Origin: Isoetes taiwanensis
Taxonomy: Eukaryota > Streptophyta > Lycopodiopsida > Isoetales > Isoetaceae
Direction of reading: 5' to 3'
Length of the DNA stretch: 64,000 nt
Assembly (NCBI GenBank): GCA_021234155.1
Contig: JAJEKV010000071.1
Location: 3,532,483-3,596,482, forward strand
In this document: in pieces, positions 9,917 through 22,527 of the stretch
How the letters are laid out: each line of letters starts with the position of its first letter
Numbering within the stretch: position 1 is the first letter of the stretch
Notes under the pieces: model-generated
Database searches by the model: none
What the model was told of the DNA's origin: nothing
The model's input: the letters and a program-made list of their open reading frames with translations, nothing else
Made by a program: the position numbers and the translations under genes

Positions 9917-10537
9917 TGATGATAAATTGTCTGTTAAGTGCTAGCAAAAAATGTTCATTGAAGGTTGAGACCTAATAGTGCAATCATGGTTAAGGTTGAA
10001 GAAGAAAGCAAATTAATTCGAAGAATAAGGTTCAATGGTTCCAAGGCCGATTTTCATCAAAGTTCCTGTGGGATATTGTGAACCCAGCTTTTTCCTTACG
10101 TTCATCCTGTGGGATATATGCAGACATGGAAATAGGCCCGGATAGGAAAGTGGAGCTGTTCCTTAACCGCCGGATTTACGACTATGAATATGGAACCAGT
10201 GAGAACAGACGCACACACGAAGTTATGAAGCGGATCCGGCCCAGAAGAATGCATAATGCTCAAGTCAACTGAGCTACAGTAATCGGGTCAATGCCCGATG
10301 AACAGTAACTTCATTATATCTTTGTGAAGATTTAAGGCTAATGGTTTATTGACCATTAAAACTAGTTTTCTATAATATTGAGTTCACAATAGTGGAGATG
10401 AGAGACCATATTGTGGCTCTCCACTAAATTCTCACTTGTACTACATGTGTTCATGTAGATCTTGAATTTGGAAAATCTTGCTAGACATTTTGTTATTACA
10501 CTTGCAAAAATCACACTCTTTGCCTCTAAATTCATCA
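9917..10537 (+). mobile_element. Probable copia 5' LTR
   Basis: The right edge is set by the primer site that begins two bases after ...TTCATCA. The left edge is a guess: TGATGATAAATTG at 9917 mirrors the end as a short inverted repeat (TGATGA...TCATCA) and gives a 621-bp LTR. No partner LTR is visible in the window to test it. It belongs with the copia gag-integrase pieces at 21968-24893 and 42644-45587. Confidence 0.5.
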
Positions 10538-10538
10538 G

Positions 10539-10550
10539 TGGTATCAGAGC
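10539..10550 (+). other. Copia primer-binding site (tRNA-iMet type)
   Basis: TGGTATCAGAGC is the standard complement to the 3' end of plant initiator tRNA-Met. Its last five bases, AGAGC, are also the left target duplication of the LTR element inserted right behind it. Confidence 0.9.
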
Positions 10551-12151
10551 TGTGACGTCCCCTACTCATATACGGTGCACTCACCGTATACAAACAGGAG
10601 TTCATCCCCCATACCAGCTCCATGCTAATATAGGGCCCTCCACGTATCACTGCAACCTTGAAGAGTTCCAGTGGGAAGAATGAAGGGGTCCTTTACCCTG
10701 TCTCCCTCAGGGCCTACCTAGCTGCGGAAGCGTAAACATACATGTCAGTAGTACATACATCAACATCATATGACCATCACGAAGGATGGTCCTCCACATA
10801 TCTGCATAGACAAAGATCAGCACATCACATAGGGAATCCTACCCAAGGCTCAGACTCAAAGGGATGGTGGCGGCTTGGGTCTCGAGTTCATTGGGCATGA
10901 ATTCATGGCAATGGATTTGGGCGGGCATAAGAACATGGCATAGGGTTGTCCACTCCATCCGCCCCTCACTGCACACTTTGCGAGTAGGGCTGAAAAGTGT
11001 TGGGACTGATGTAGCCCGCGCGGATGCATAGCCAAGGGGCTATATCTGGGTTGCATCTCCCGGTTCCGATGGGGGGTAGGGATCTCTCCCTCCGAGAGAT
11101 CTACATCTTGACTCAAGGTGACTAGAGGCCCTTTGCCGTATTCGACTTGAACTCAATGGAAGGTCATATTCACCACCTCACGAGTGTCGAGCCCATGCCT
11201 TGCCCCACGCTAGCTGGCAAGCCATTAGACCTAGTCACAGTGACCCCGGCGGATCTCTACACACAGGGGTCGTTCAAGAATCGAGAACATGAACCTCCTT
11301 ATAAGCCCGTCGGCCCCTTCACCCACAACCGGGTGTGGCTCTTGTGCCTGAGCCGCATCTATAGTGTGCTAGAGAGGCTAATCTAGGAGCATCTACTACC
11401 AAGCTTTAGGTCTCTACCCCCTTCCCAATACAAGGAGTTCACAGAGATACATCATCCATATACATCACGGAAGAACTAAAGAACAAGATCTAATCTATAT
11501 CATAGAGTTAGGTTCTTTAGTTAGAGTCCTGTATCTACTCATCTAGAGATCTAGATAGCTGCTAAAAGGCGATTTAATAGGCTAAACCTGCGATACAATG
11601 GTGGGAAAGCGGTTTAGACCATTAAATGGACTACATACCTGATCCATGAGTTGCTCCTCGACTGAGTTCGACCATCCCACCGAACCGCTTTCGAATCAAG
11701 GGAAACTAATGGTGCCATTCTCTCGAGGGAGTCCGGGAGGCGGTTTTGACTCATAGAGCAGCAAAAAGCAGCTCTAAAACCCTAGGAGCGAAAAATGGGC
11801 AAGTTAGGGTTCTTCTACTTAAATAGGCAAGGGTTGGGGCTTAGGGTTTCCAATTATCCCTTTAGGCATGTGGGATAATTGGAAATGGGCCCACTTGCCT
11901 TTAATGGCTAGGTGGCCAAATGTGCCTACATGGAAATGTGTGCACCTAAATGTGCCCACATGGAAATGTGTGCACCTTAATAAATGTGCATGTGCACATT
12001 AATAAGAAGTGCACATACCTAGCAAGTTGCCCCCTAGGGCTACTCACCTGGCTACACGTCGGCATTACCCGTCGGTTGGAGTGGCGGTGTGCGGCGTGGT
12101 GAACGATGCGGTATCGTCCGGGGACAGGTATCTTTTGGCCGGAACGTCACA
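10551..12151 (-). repeat. LTR (3' LTR in element orientation)
   Basis: Collinear over its full length with 20362-21967 and 41023-42643. The edges TGTGACG and CGTCACA are inverted copies of one another. Confidence 0.92.
11815..11826 (-). promoter_or_regulatory. LTR TATA box
   Basis: CTATTTAAGTAG on the minus strand inside the LTR, a normal position for the U3 promoter. The same word is at 21630-21641 and 42310-42321 in the other LTR copies. Confidence 0.5.
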
Positions 12152-12163
12152 TTCTCCCCACCT
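12152..12163 (-). other. Polypurine tract
   Basis: AGGTGGGGAGAA on the minus strand sits directly against the LTR edge, where plus-strand DNA priming takes place in LTR elements. It fixes the element's orientation. Confidence 0.75.
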
Positions 12164-15100
12164 TGAAATGATCTTTGTCGCAAACATCGTGGGTCTCCCC
12201 ACCTTGGAATCTTCCTAACCTGCAATCAACCTGATGCATACGATATACTACTATTATACTTACACATTTATTAAGATTACCTTAAGGTAATATTTTTAAA
12301 TTATTATTACGCCATTACATTATCAAATAACTTGTCAATTGTAACTTCTATTAAAGCAGGGGTACTTATTAGTCCTCGTTATTATAACATTTAGTTTATC
12401 ACAATTTAACACTTTCATATACAATTATTATTTAAGGTACTCTTCATTCCTTGCAACACATTCCAACAAAATTTGTGTTGCAAGTCCTCACCTATAAAAT
12501 CCTGCATTAATTTTACAATATCTATAATTACATACTTACTATCTTAATTATTAGAATTACTCTAAGGTAATGTTTAAGACATTCTTGTACTATTTCATTA
12601 CCCAATTAACTTATCACTTCATAACTTAATCTACATAAGGTAATTATTAACCTTACTTAACACAACATTTAAGTTTATCAAAGTTTATCAATTTCATACA
12701 AAATTTACACTTCTAAGGTACTCTTCATCCCTTGCAACACATTATGACTAAATTTGTGTTGCAAGTTTTTCAACTTCGACCTCCTTGCCCTCGGGGGCTC
12801 TATTGGCCTCTTGAATTGGACCCTACGTTATTACTATTTTAATTATTAATAAAATTTTGGTTATATGGTGACCACCCCACCTATCTACATGGATGCATGG
12901 CTAATCTCCGGCGTAGGAAGAGGGTGAATCTTCCATTATGGCCGTGGAGGAGACAGCCTATATGCCTATATGCGCTCATGCCTACACCTCTAGTTGCCCG
13001 GCGTGGAGGATATCCTTCCGCGTGGGGGCGTGAAGGATAGCTTCCTCCTATCAAAGCATATATGGGGCTAAAGGTGTCTTTCCTATCAATGCATTCTGAA
13101 TGACCTCCTTTTCTCTAGGAGGTCGTCTACTGCCGAGTGGGGCCAGTAGACTTTCTAATCTACCTTCCACTCGTCCAGCGAAAGCAGCGGTCATGCCTAC
13201 ATTGACATTACACCGCCCTAGAGATCTTTGTAGTGGTCTCATCATCGGTAACAACGCATGCAACCCCTACCTAGCATAGGTTGCATGCGTGGATTAATCT
13301 TAACTATACAAGCATTTAATCTACACACAAAGCGACATGCACGAGAGCGATTTTTTGCTGGCTCCTTTAATGCATGTGATTAACATAATTACCCTACGGT
13401 AATATTTATGAATTAACATTATCATAGTATCGGATACATTACTTCCGATAGTACAATTATATTTACTCTAAGCTTTGCAATATTTAACGACTTTTAGATC
13501 GCGATTATTTGAACAATAACCCTGATTTAGACCTATTGTTACATAGACAAGGTTTTAATTATCATACACAAGAATTAGATGTGCTTATTCTCTTCCTTGG
13601 GTTCTGCATTACCCTTGGAAGTATATCCATCTGAATTCTATTTTCTATCTATATTTATAAGGACCCCAAGGTCATATGGCTATCCTTGGAAGGAATTGCA
13701 TCCTTGCGAAGGATTAATTAACATGCTACCTCACATTATCGTTGTTATTTAACTTATTTCCATTATGATACATATCGTCTGGTAATTCCATGCAATTATT
13801 AGGATCTATATTTAACTTATTTATAAGACACATTAAAGCTTATAATGCATAAATGCGCCTTACCTAGGCTAGAATGCATCCACCCATTGAGCGGCGTCGG
13901 TAATTTGGAGATGACTTGGTGGATTTGCATTGCTCCCATAGTTTTTGCTCCACTTCATTGGTGTAGATAGCTCTTGCGTCGGTCTCATACGTTGAAGACC
14001 TCTGAGCTATCTATCTATCTATCTTGCGCTCTATTCGCCCGGCCATTGCGGAGTGAACTCTATTTCTGGTCAATCAATTCGATGCAAGTACGTTCAATCA
14101 TAAGATTGAGCCCTCCCACTTCCTTCAAAAAGAAAATGGTCCTGCACCCCTTCAATGACGTTGTACACATCATATCTATTCTCTCCCCTTAAGAGGTTAT
14201 ATGTTTCTTACTTAGCACATTAATTTACTAGCCTTAGCTAACATATATAACCATCTAAGATGGATACACATATTATGTTATTATTTATTTCAATATAGCT
14301 ATGGGTTACCTACTTAGTTAGAAGCGATTCTAAACCACAAGGCTTTGTCATCATGACAATTCCTTTTGTCTCAAAAGACTATTTGATTACTATAATTCTT
14401 ATTTTAGATGTACCTTACATGTATTATTCTTTTATATTCTAGAGATTCCCCCTTTCTTAGTTATTTAGCTCTTGGAATATTCCTACCAATCGAATTGATG
14501 TCATCGTAACAAGTTGGCCGGACTTGTTAGATTACTTCTTTTCTTTCGGTTGGATTATTCTTTGAGGTACTAGATTTATACATGGTTAACAATTATCCTA
14601 GTAATGATTCCTTCTTAGCGCGGGGAGATCAATCTCACCAAGTGGTTTCAATCGTTGGATGTGCATTAACAATCGTGTATAATTATAGTTACTCCTATGC
14701 ATTTCCTTCCCAATCCTTGACGCTTAGCTCAATATTGGGGCAATCCTTTTAGCCAGAATATCTGGAAATGCCTTCTAATCCCAATATGGATGTTACCGTC
14801 CATACATTAACCTACTAGGCCCCATGGCCTTAGATCCTTGAGCTTGCTATAAGCTCATCCACTCGTTACTGCTTGAAGTAGCAAGGTAGCGTTCTTCAGA
14901 ATAATTTCGATACTTCACTCTTCTTGGCGGTGGCTCCTCTTTGATGTAGAGGTTGACTTTGTTCGTTAGAAGCCTCGCATTCTTTTGGTGGCTTGATGGT
15001 GTAGTTGATCACTTGAAATCTTCCATGCCGCTTTTCAAAAGCACGAAGGTGGCATCCTTGAAAAAGATCTTTCATCTTGAACTCTTTATCTTGGCGGCTA

Positions 15101-18100
15101 AAGGGCGACTACGTATCGATATTGTTTCTTGACTCCATCGATGTCTCATCGTCGAGTCCTCTTGTCGTTATCGTGTTGCCAGAAGAGTGTTGAGGATGTT
15201 GATTGCTTCCTTTTGCAATTTGCATGACATCTCTTCCTTTGATACACATTACGCTATGGATAGGAAGGAATAACAAGGGAACTATACATGCAAAACATAT
15301 AGCTTACATAATTACAATTACTACTAGAGCTATTAGGTCTCCCTTGTGCCTCCCTTCAAGTTGCACCCTACTCCTTGGCAATGTCATCGGTGTTCCTCCG
15401 GTGCAATGGTGTTGATGATCTATATCCTTCTATTTGTGCGTCGGCTCATACTCGGGGTAACTTGTTGATATGCTTGGGCCCTCCGATGTTTGTCGGCTAT
15501 GGCACAACACGCTTTGCATCACATTCCAACTAAAGGTGTGCTTGTCGTTGATGCCCGACATTTCGATCACGCTTCACGATCCTGTTCTCGGCGGTAATTG
15601 TTCTTCCTTCATGATACTTGGAGCTATTTGGGCGTCTCTTGAGGTTTGTCTTGCGATTCCTTTGGCTATACTCCTCTGGAGTTGTTTCTCTTCTGCGATT
15701 GTTCTTTGAATCGTCCATCCTTGGGTTCACCAAGTTGCATGCAAGTCCGTGTGCAAGTCATCGGCTTTCGCCTCGCCTAGTTGCTTCTCCATCGAGCTTC
15801 CAAACTTCCTTGTTTGATCCCCTCGATCACATGGCTTGGGCGTTATCACATTCCCTGGCTATCTTTGTCTTCTTGTCTTGAGGTACCTTAGGTGGCTTTG
15901 ATTGTGCTTTCGTCGGTTTTGATCCCTCTGTTGCCTCTAGGGAGCTCGTGGAAGAAGTCGGTTGCTAGCACTTCTCGACTTTCGGTTTCGACTTTTGTCT
16001 CTCTATGCATGTCGGCCTCTCGGCAAGTAAGGCTTCATGGCTCTTCTCCTGCTTGGCGATGTTGTCGGGATGATGGATCCTTATCTCTGCGCAGCTTGAC
16101 CCTTGCGTTGAAGAAGTATCTGCCTTAGATATACTCTTGTCGTTGAATAGCCTGGCTATTATCTTGAACTCTCTTTTCGCCGAAGGTGCTTTAGTTGCTA
16201 TCCTTGTCGTTAAGGCGTCCGAATGCTTCTACCTTGGGCATTTGGCGTGCCACATGTCGAGAGATATGGTCGGCTTCTTCTCTTCTAATTTTTGGTAGGG
16301 TATCGGCGAAGCCATCACCTAGTTGTTGGGGGCATATCTCCTCGTCGCGGTGCCTTTCGTAAGTGCATCTCCATCTAATCCACGTGTCATAGCGCATTCC
16401 CCTATATTACCACAAGGTGGAATTATGGTCGTCGAGATGTTGTCTTCTTAGTTGGCTCGTTGATGTCGGGGCGTTCCTCCTTCTATTGTTGAGGCCACTC
16501 GTGTCATAAGTTCGTCAAGTGTTCTTTGCTGCCACAAGATGTAGTGTTGCGTCGGCGATGTCACAGTGCGTGGCCCGATGATCTTGACATGACCGGTATT
16601 ATCTCTTATTACGACATTGGGTGGACGAGTTGTCTTCTACTTCAGGCCACTTCCGGAAGTGTTTGGAGTCGAAGGTTTGCTTGGCCTCTGGTCGTTCTCC
16701 CTCGTACTTGCTCTTCCATTTTGATCTTGGGCTATAGTTGTGCTTCCTTGCTTCCTCTTTTGGTAGTCGGTGAAGGAGCTTCTGATCTAAGCGCTAAATC
16801 CCTAAAAATGACTCTAAACTCATGTTTCTCCCTTTGTATCTGTGAGCACCGAGATATACAATAGACATATATGCATTTACATTGGGATTTTAATTCATCG
16901 ACTTTTTCAAAACAACTACGAAGATCTACTTAATTGTTTATACTCCTTTAGGGTTTCCCCTCCTCCTATCGCATTTGACCCTTTGGTTTCTTTGCATCTT
17001 CTTTGTTACGGTTGACTCGGGGTTCCTTTGAGATCTTTGCTACTATTGTTGAGCTTCATGTCGATCCGAGCTCGTCCGCCAATTGCGAAGAGTGTTCGTC
17101 GATGTGATCCCTTGAGAAAGGTGCTCCTCCTTAATGTGTATATTATTCGCCGTGAGGGAATGCGGTGATCGCTCAGCGTCCCTACATGCGGTGTGTCGTT
17201 GCAAGGTTGCCGATGTCGCGGTGCCTTTGATCGCTTAAGTAGGATCACCTAGCTATTGCGGTTGGGCATTCTTGGATGTCTTGAAGCTCACGAGATCATG
17301 GTGGTGGCGGGCATTGGCATTCCTCATGAGGTTGAATTTACGAGTCGACTCTGTTGCTTGGGCTTTGCTTCATTCGAGGTGCCTCTCACGTGCACGGAAG
17401 TGTGGTCATCTCCATTGCCCTTACCATGGCTCCTTACGGTCGCCTTTGCGTGATTTGTATCTCTATTTGGCTAGGTCGTCTCCTCAGTCCTTTGGGTCCT
17501 ATCCATTCGAGTCTCGCACTCCTTGGCTGGCGTATTAAAGCCGATCTTCCTTTGGTTTCTAGGTGTTCACGGGTCCCGAATTCTTTGTTAGCCGCGAGAA
17601 TATTCTCCTCCTTGATCTTGCCCCTAATGCTGATATAGGCCTTCAAGTTGGAGATGTTCACGATATCGTCTCCTCCCTCGTGGTCTCCTGCTGGTGCAAG
17701 GGGCTAGAAGCTCATCTTGGTCAGCCTTACTAGGTGCTTTGTGGTTGCCCTTGGATTTCGCGCCTTTCGTTGGCGTTGCATGACATTCGGCTTGAGCTCG
17801 GGGCTGGGCTGCAATGTGGTGGTTGTCTTCCCTCCGGTTTTTATCGCTCTGTGTTGCCATGACTTCTCCCCTCGACGGAAGATTATGCCTTCCGACCCTA
17901 GCTCGTGATGCTAGCGGCATCGATGTCTAACGTGTTCACGTTTTTATTTTGCTGCCTTGCATTCTTCCATTTGAAACTTCGTGGGCGTCGAGTTGGTGAA
18001 GGCGTCGAGATCCTCTTCACGATGTGACCTCGTCGTGGTGGCGGGGAGGTTGACACCTAGAAAATTCTTGATGCCGTTGGTTACCAATTATTCTTCCCAT

Positions 18101-19020
18101 TTGATGAAGATTGTGATAGGCGGTGGTGTCCGTTCTACTCGTTTGTCGATTGAGGTGTTTGTCGTTGTGCTTCCCTCTCTTGGGTGCGCTTTTTGGTCTC
18201 CTCTCCTTATCAATGCGTACATCGGTGGGGCCTTGATGTCTTCAAGGAGTTGCGCCTCTAGCTCTTACGTGGCTCGGCCCGTCCTTGAAAAGTAGCGCTC
18301 ATATATCCTAGAGTCTAAGGGTCTACTTGAAGGGCTCTCCTACAACATTACGGGCTCTATAAGCAAGCAAGGTGGCTCGGCGGACATTCTTTGGAGACAT
18401 ATCTATAATCTACAAGTCTATGGATATTAGGGCGTGTGGTATGGCATGAAATGAGGGTTGTTTTGCAAGACCTCCATGATGTTTGAGGCATACCCTAAGG
18501 TCCTAACAAAGTTGGTTTGGGGAGTCCAATCTCTACACATGGGGCGGCTTGGGCAGCTCTAGACTCTAGCTCCTTTCTAGGTACCACGGCAATAGGGAAT
18601 GTTAATGTGGCGGCTATATAAGTCAAACTCTATTAGAAGGACACGAGAATTAGGTCAAGGTTTATGCCTTGGCATGGCAGAGGTGATGTACCGGCGGTTG
18701 GACTTGGGTTGCTATGTTGAGGTCTAGATGACTATAACAAAGGGGTGTTCTTGGGCACTTCTATCTAGGAGTAAGGTATCAGCTTGAGGCGAGAGCAATA
18801 CTTGCGAGCTACTAATGGGGTAGGCTTCTATCTACAAACAAACTCTGGTTTGGAAAAACAATTCAAAGGTTTGGGCAATTTTGGTCAATTTGGGCTAGGG
18901 TTTGACATTTCTAGCCTAATTTGAGGTCATAAATGGATTCTAGGCTGTCTAATGGTCCCTATTGCAACAATTTTCAGACGATTTGGAGCTACGTAGCTCA
19001 AGTTATGGAGGTTCAAAGTT
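12164..19020 (-). other. Interior of the LTR element, no recognised protein
   Basis: AT-rich from about 12.2 to 14.9 kb, then a more GC-balanced 15-18.3 kb stretch with many short frames. Some minus-strand frames are basic and Arg/Lys-rich (near 15530-15733 and 17624-17920) and could be gag traces, but none shows a zinc knuckle, protease, polymerase or integrase motif. Confidence 0.5.
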
Positions 19021-19024
19021 TGGA

Positions 19025-19090
19025 GGTCTCACGAGGTTGCGCCTCGCTTCAAAACTAACTTTTTGTTTTGCGACGGTATGGCTGTGAGAC
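19025..19090. repeat. GTCTCAC...GTGAGAC repeat, copy 1
   Basis: About 65 bases bounded by inverted GTCTCAC and GTGAGAC with a shared core CTTCAAAACTAACTTTTTGT. Related copies are at 19222-19286 and 20036-20100, and a matching set is in the second contig at about 39682-40760. Confidence 0.75.
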
Positions 19091-19221
19091 ATCGATCTCA
19101 TTCGATCAAAGGTGTCTAATTTGGGTAAACTAATGGTGTAAGGGTGATGGGCTCATCAAATTAGGGCAGAATCGACCCCTTATTGGGTCAATTTGGGCTT
19201 TTTTGGTCAAGTTTGGCGAGG

Positions 19222-19286
19222 GTCTCACGACTTGCGCCTCGCTTCAAAACTAACTTTTTGTTTTTCGACCCGGCGCGGTGTGAGAC
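19222..19286. repeat. GTCTCAC...GTGAGAC repeat, copy 2
   Basis: Shares edges and core with copy 1, 197 bases away, and also the following GACATCACA. Confidence 0.75.
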
Positions 19287-20035
19287 ATCACACTTTTTGG
19301 TGCGAGAGTATCCTATTTTACTAAAATAAAAACTACTACTTGCTAACTTTCGTCCTAATTAAGCAAGATTTGACACATAAACTACTCAAAATTATCATGT
19401 ATTAACAAAATTATTGATTATTTACAACATATCTCTTGGGGATCTCCCTTAATTAAACTAGCTAATTACATGCCTTCCCTCATGAGGGTTTGCTCAACCC
19501 ATGAGCAGTAGCAATTTTGTTGAGTCTTCAAAATGTTGGACGACTTACGCTCTGCTTTGCTTTTTGAGCCTTGGCCTCCGCTCTCGTTACGTGTCCTCTC
19601 CTCTTCCTATTTCCTTGGCCTCCTTGGCCTCTGCACATTTCGCCTTATCGAGAAAGTCGGCGCTGATGCATTTGGTGCGCATCATGTCGATTCAGTCACG
19701 GTGTCTATCGAGATCTTTGTCTCTATCTAGCTTAAGGGCCTTGGTTCTAAATCTAAGGCTTAGCCATTAATATTATCTAACATTATTAAAGCTTAATTTT
19801 AATTAAAATTATAATTCAAGCATAAGCGATGCCGCCCTCGAGTGGTTGTACGGGGGTTTGGGGGGGTTCAACCACGTGGGTGGGAGGTTCAATTCTCGCT
19901 ACTCAAGGAATTCTTTTTAAGATGAGGTTCAAAGAGATTGAAAAAACTAGACTAATCGGCTAGATCCTAGGCTAAGATTGAATTACCAAGTTACTTTTTA
20001 AATTTTATAACTTCTCAAAATTTGTTTCCATCAAT

Positions 20036-20100
20036 GTCTCCGCGACTTAAAGCCTCGTCATAAAACTAAAGTTTAGTTATTGAACCGGTATGTGTGAGAC
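20036..20100. repeat. GTCTCAC...GTGAGAC repeat, copy 3
   Basis: Same bounded length as copies 1 and 2 with a diverged core (AAACTAAAGTTTAGTTATTG), about 0.8 kb downstream. Confidence 0.65.
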
Positions 20101-20102
20101 CA

Positions 20103-20178
20103 CCTTACGGCTCATTCTTTTTAGTTTTATTAAGTTCCAACCTTACGGCTCATTCTTTTTAGTTTTATTAAGTTCCAA
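20103..20178. repeat. 38-bp tandem duplication
   Basis: Two identical units of CCTTACGGCTCATTCTTTTT plus an AGTTTTATTAAGTTCCAA end. The corresponding unit pair is at about 40785-40836 in the second copy. Confidence 0.85.
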
Positions 20179-20345
20179 TTCACCTAAGCGTGCTTTATTA
20201 AATTCCAATCCACTTACTTCATTTACTAGCTTAGCATAAACTACAAAAATGAGAAAAAAATTTCCCACTTTTCAGGGTTTGAGGATCCTATCAAGTTAGT
20301 ACTCTTGGGGAGCATGGCGGTGCTTTGCTCTTGGTCTCCAAGAAC

Positions 20346-20361
20346 ATTGCTCGATACCCTT
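20346..20361 (-). other. Degraded iMet-type primer site of the minus-strand LTR element
   Basis: On the minus strand the bases next to the 5' LTR read GGGTATCGAGCAATG, close to the canonical TGGTATCAGAGC. The corresponding site in the second copy (41008-41022) is altered differently. Confidence 0.6.
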
Positions 20362-21967
20362 TGTGGCGTCCCCTACTCATATCACTGATTGCACTCTCAC
20401 AGGTATACAAGCGAGTTCATCCCCATACCAGCTCCATGCTAATATAGGGCCCTCCACGTATCCTTTGCAACCTTGAAGAGTTCGAGTGGGAAGAATGAAG
20501 GGTCCTTTACCCTGTCTCCCTCGGGGCCTACCTAGCCGCGAAGCGTAAACATACATGTCGATTAGTACATACATCAACATCATATGACCATCACGAAGGA
20601 TGGTCCTCCACATATCTGCATAGACAAAGATCAGCACATCACATAGGGAATCCTACCCAAGGCTCGGACTCAAAGGGATGGTGACGGCTTGGGTCTCGAG
20701 TTCATTTGGAGCCGAATTCATGGCAATGGATTTGGGGCATAAGAACATGGCATAGGGTTGTCCCTCCATCCGCCCCTCACATGCACACTTTGCGAGTAGG
20801 TGAAAAGTGTTGGGACTCCCCTTAGCCCGCCCGGATGCATAGCCAAGGGGGCTATATCTGGTTGCATCTCCCGGTTCCGATGGGGCGGTGGGGATCTCTC
20901 CCTCGAGAGATCTACATGCCGACTCAAAGGTGACTAGAGGGCCACCCTTTGCCGGTATTCGACTTGAACTCAATGGAAGGTCATATTCACCACCTCACGA
21001 GTGTCGCCGAGCCCATGCCTTGCCCACACGCGGTGGCAAGCCATTAGACCTAGTCACGGTGACCCCGGCGGTCTCTACACACCCAGGGGTCGTTCAAGAA
21101 TCGAACATGAACCTCCTTATAAGCGGTCGGCCCCTTCACCCACAACCGGTGTGGCTCTTGTACCACGAGCCGCATCTATAGTGTGCTAGAGAGGCTAATC
21201 TAGGAGCATCTACTACCAAGCTTTAGGTCTCTACCCCCTTCCCAATACAAGGAGTTCACGAGATACATCATCCATATACATCACGGAAGAACTAAAGAAC
21301 AAGATCTAATCTATATCATAGAGTTAGGTTCTTTAGTTAGAGTCTGTATCTACTCATCTAGAGATCTAGATAGCTGCTAAAGGCGATTTAATAGGCTAAA
21401 CCTCTCGATACAATGGTGGAAAAGCGGTTTAGACCATTAAATGGACTACATCCCTGATCCATGAGTTGCTCCTCGACTGAAGTTTGACCATCCTACTTGC
21501 GGCTTTCGAATCAAGGAAACTAATGGTGCCATTCTCTCGAAGACGGTCGGGAGGCGGATTTTGACTCATAGAGCAGCCAAAGCAGAGCTCTAAAACCTAG
21601 GAGCGAAAAATGGGCAAGTTAGGGTTCTTCTACTTAAATAGGCAAGGGTTGGGGCTTAGGGTTTCCAATTATCCCTTTAGGCATGTGGGATGGTGGAAAT
21701 GGCCCACTTGCCTTTAATGGCTAGGTGGCCAAATGTGCCTACATGGAAATGTGTGCACCTAAATGTGCCCACATGGAAATGTGTGCACCTTAATAAATGT
21801 GCATGTGCACATTAATAAGAAGTGCACATACCTAGCAAGTTGCCCCTAGGGCTACTCACTGTTACACGTCGGGCGCGTACCGTCGGTTGGAGTGGCGTTG
21901 TGCAGCGTGTGAACCCGATAAAGATTATACGCCCCGGGACCGTGTATCTTGGCTTTGGAACGCCACA
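20362..21967 (-). repeat. LTR (5' LTR in element orientation)
   Basis: Partner of 10551-12151. It is followed directly by the AGAGC target duplication and the resumed copia sequence. Confidence 0.92.
21630..21641 (-). promoter_or_regulatory. LTR TATA box
   Basis: Same motif in the 5' LTR of the element, where it would drive transcription on the minus strand. Confidence 0.5.
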
Positions 21968-21972
21968 AGAGC
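21968..21972. other. Right target-site duplication AGAGC
   Basis: Identical to 10546-10550, which immediately precedes the left LTR. This proves a single integration event between the two points. Confidence 0.88.
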
Positions 21973-22527
21973 CATCTCAATTATGTCAGCGGTTTTGGAG
22001 CAAGTTTGCTCAACACCATAGATGTATACAAAGGTGGTCCAGATTCCAAATATGGAAGGATGCCATAATGCATGTTACGGATGTGGAGGAGCTTTGGGAG
22101 GTAGTTGATCCTAATAGCTTAGTGGCGTGAAGTGCTAACTAGAACAACCTCAAAAAGTTCGATTCGGAGCCGCAGTGGTCAATCTGCGAGGGAAGACTTG
22201 GAGCTGGGTGCAAAGCTCGGCACTAGTCTTTGCCGTCTCTTGGAGGAGGTACCGATGGGGGAGGAGGCAAATCACCTGGGCTAAAAGTCAAAGGAAGCAC
22301 AAGGAATCATAACTTGTAAGGTAAGTCCTGCTATACGTTTGAAATTAAGGTCTCCTTAAGCACTATGAGGAGAAAACATCCTCTCAAATAGATTTATTGG
22401 AAAATGAACTAAGAAATCTAAAGCTTAGAGAGGATGAAGATGTATCCGAGTTTTTCAATAAGTTTGATAACTTAATTGCTGACCTAGAAGGGGCTATCCG
22501 AAAGAAGTCGAGGTGTTACAAATTTCA
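21968..22527 (+). mobile_element. Copia gag N-terminal part, first copy
   Basis: Resumes directly after the LTR-element insertion. Recognisable gag wording of the UBN2/copia type: LLNTIDVYKGG, WKDAIMHV, VEELWEVVDPNSL and later a Glu/Lys-rich helical stretch. Broken; the cleaner version is 42644-43207. Belongs with the LTR and primer site at 9917-10550. Confidence 0.75.

Larger units (their letters stand above)
10551..21967 (-). mobile_element. Full-length LTR element, minus orientation, inserted in copia
   Basis: An 11.4-kb element with LTRs at 10551-12151 and 20362-21967 (1601 and 1606 bp), starting TGTGACGTCC and ending GGAACGTCACA (TGTGACG/CGTCACA inverted edges). It is flanked by the 5-bp duplication AGAGC. 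A polypurine tract next to the left LTR and a degraded iMet primer site next to the right LTR set the orientation as minus. The 8.2-kb interior has no reverse transcriptase or integrase that I can recognise, so it may be a LARD-like non-autonomous element or a badly decayed Gypsy relative. It is broken or non-coding; LTR similarity suggests a fairly recent insertion, but sequence noise prevents dating. Confidence 0.88.
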
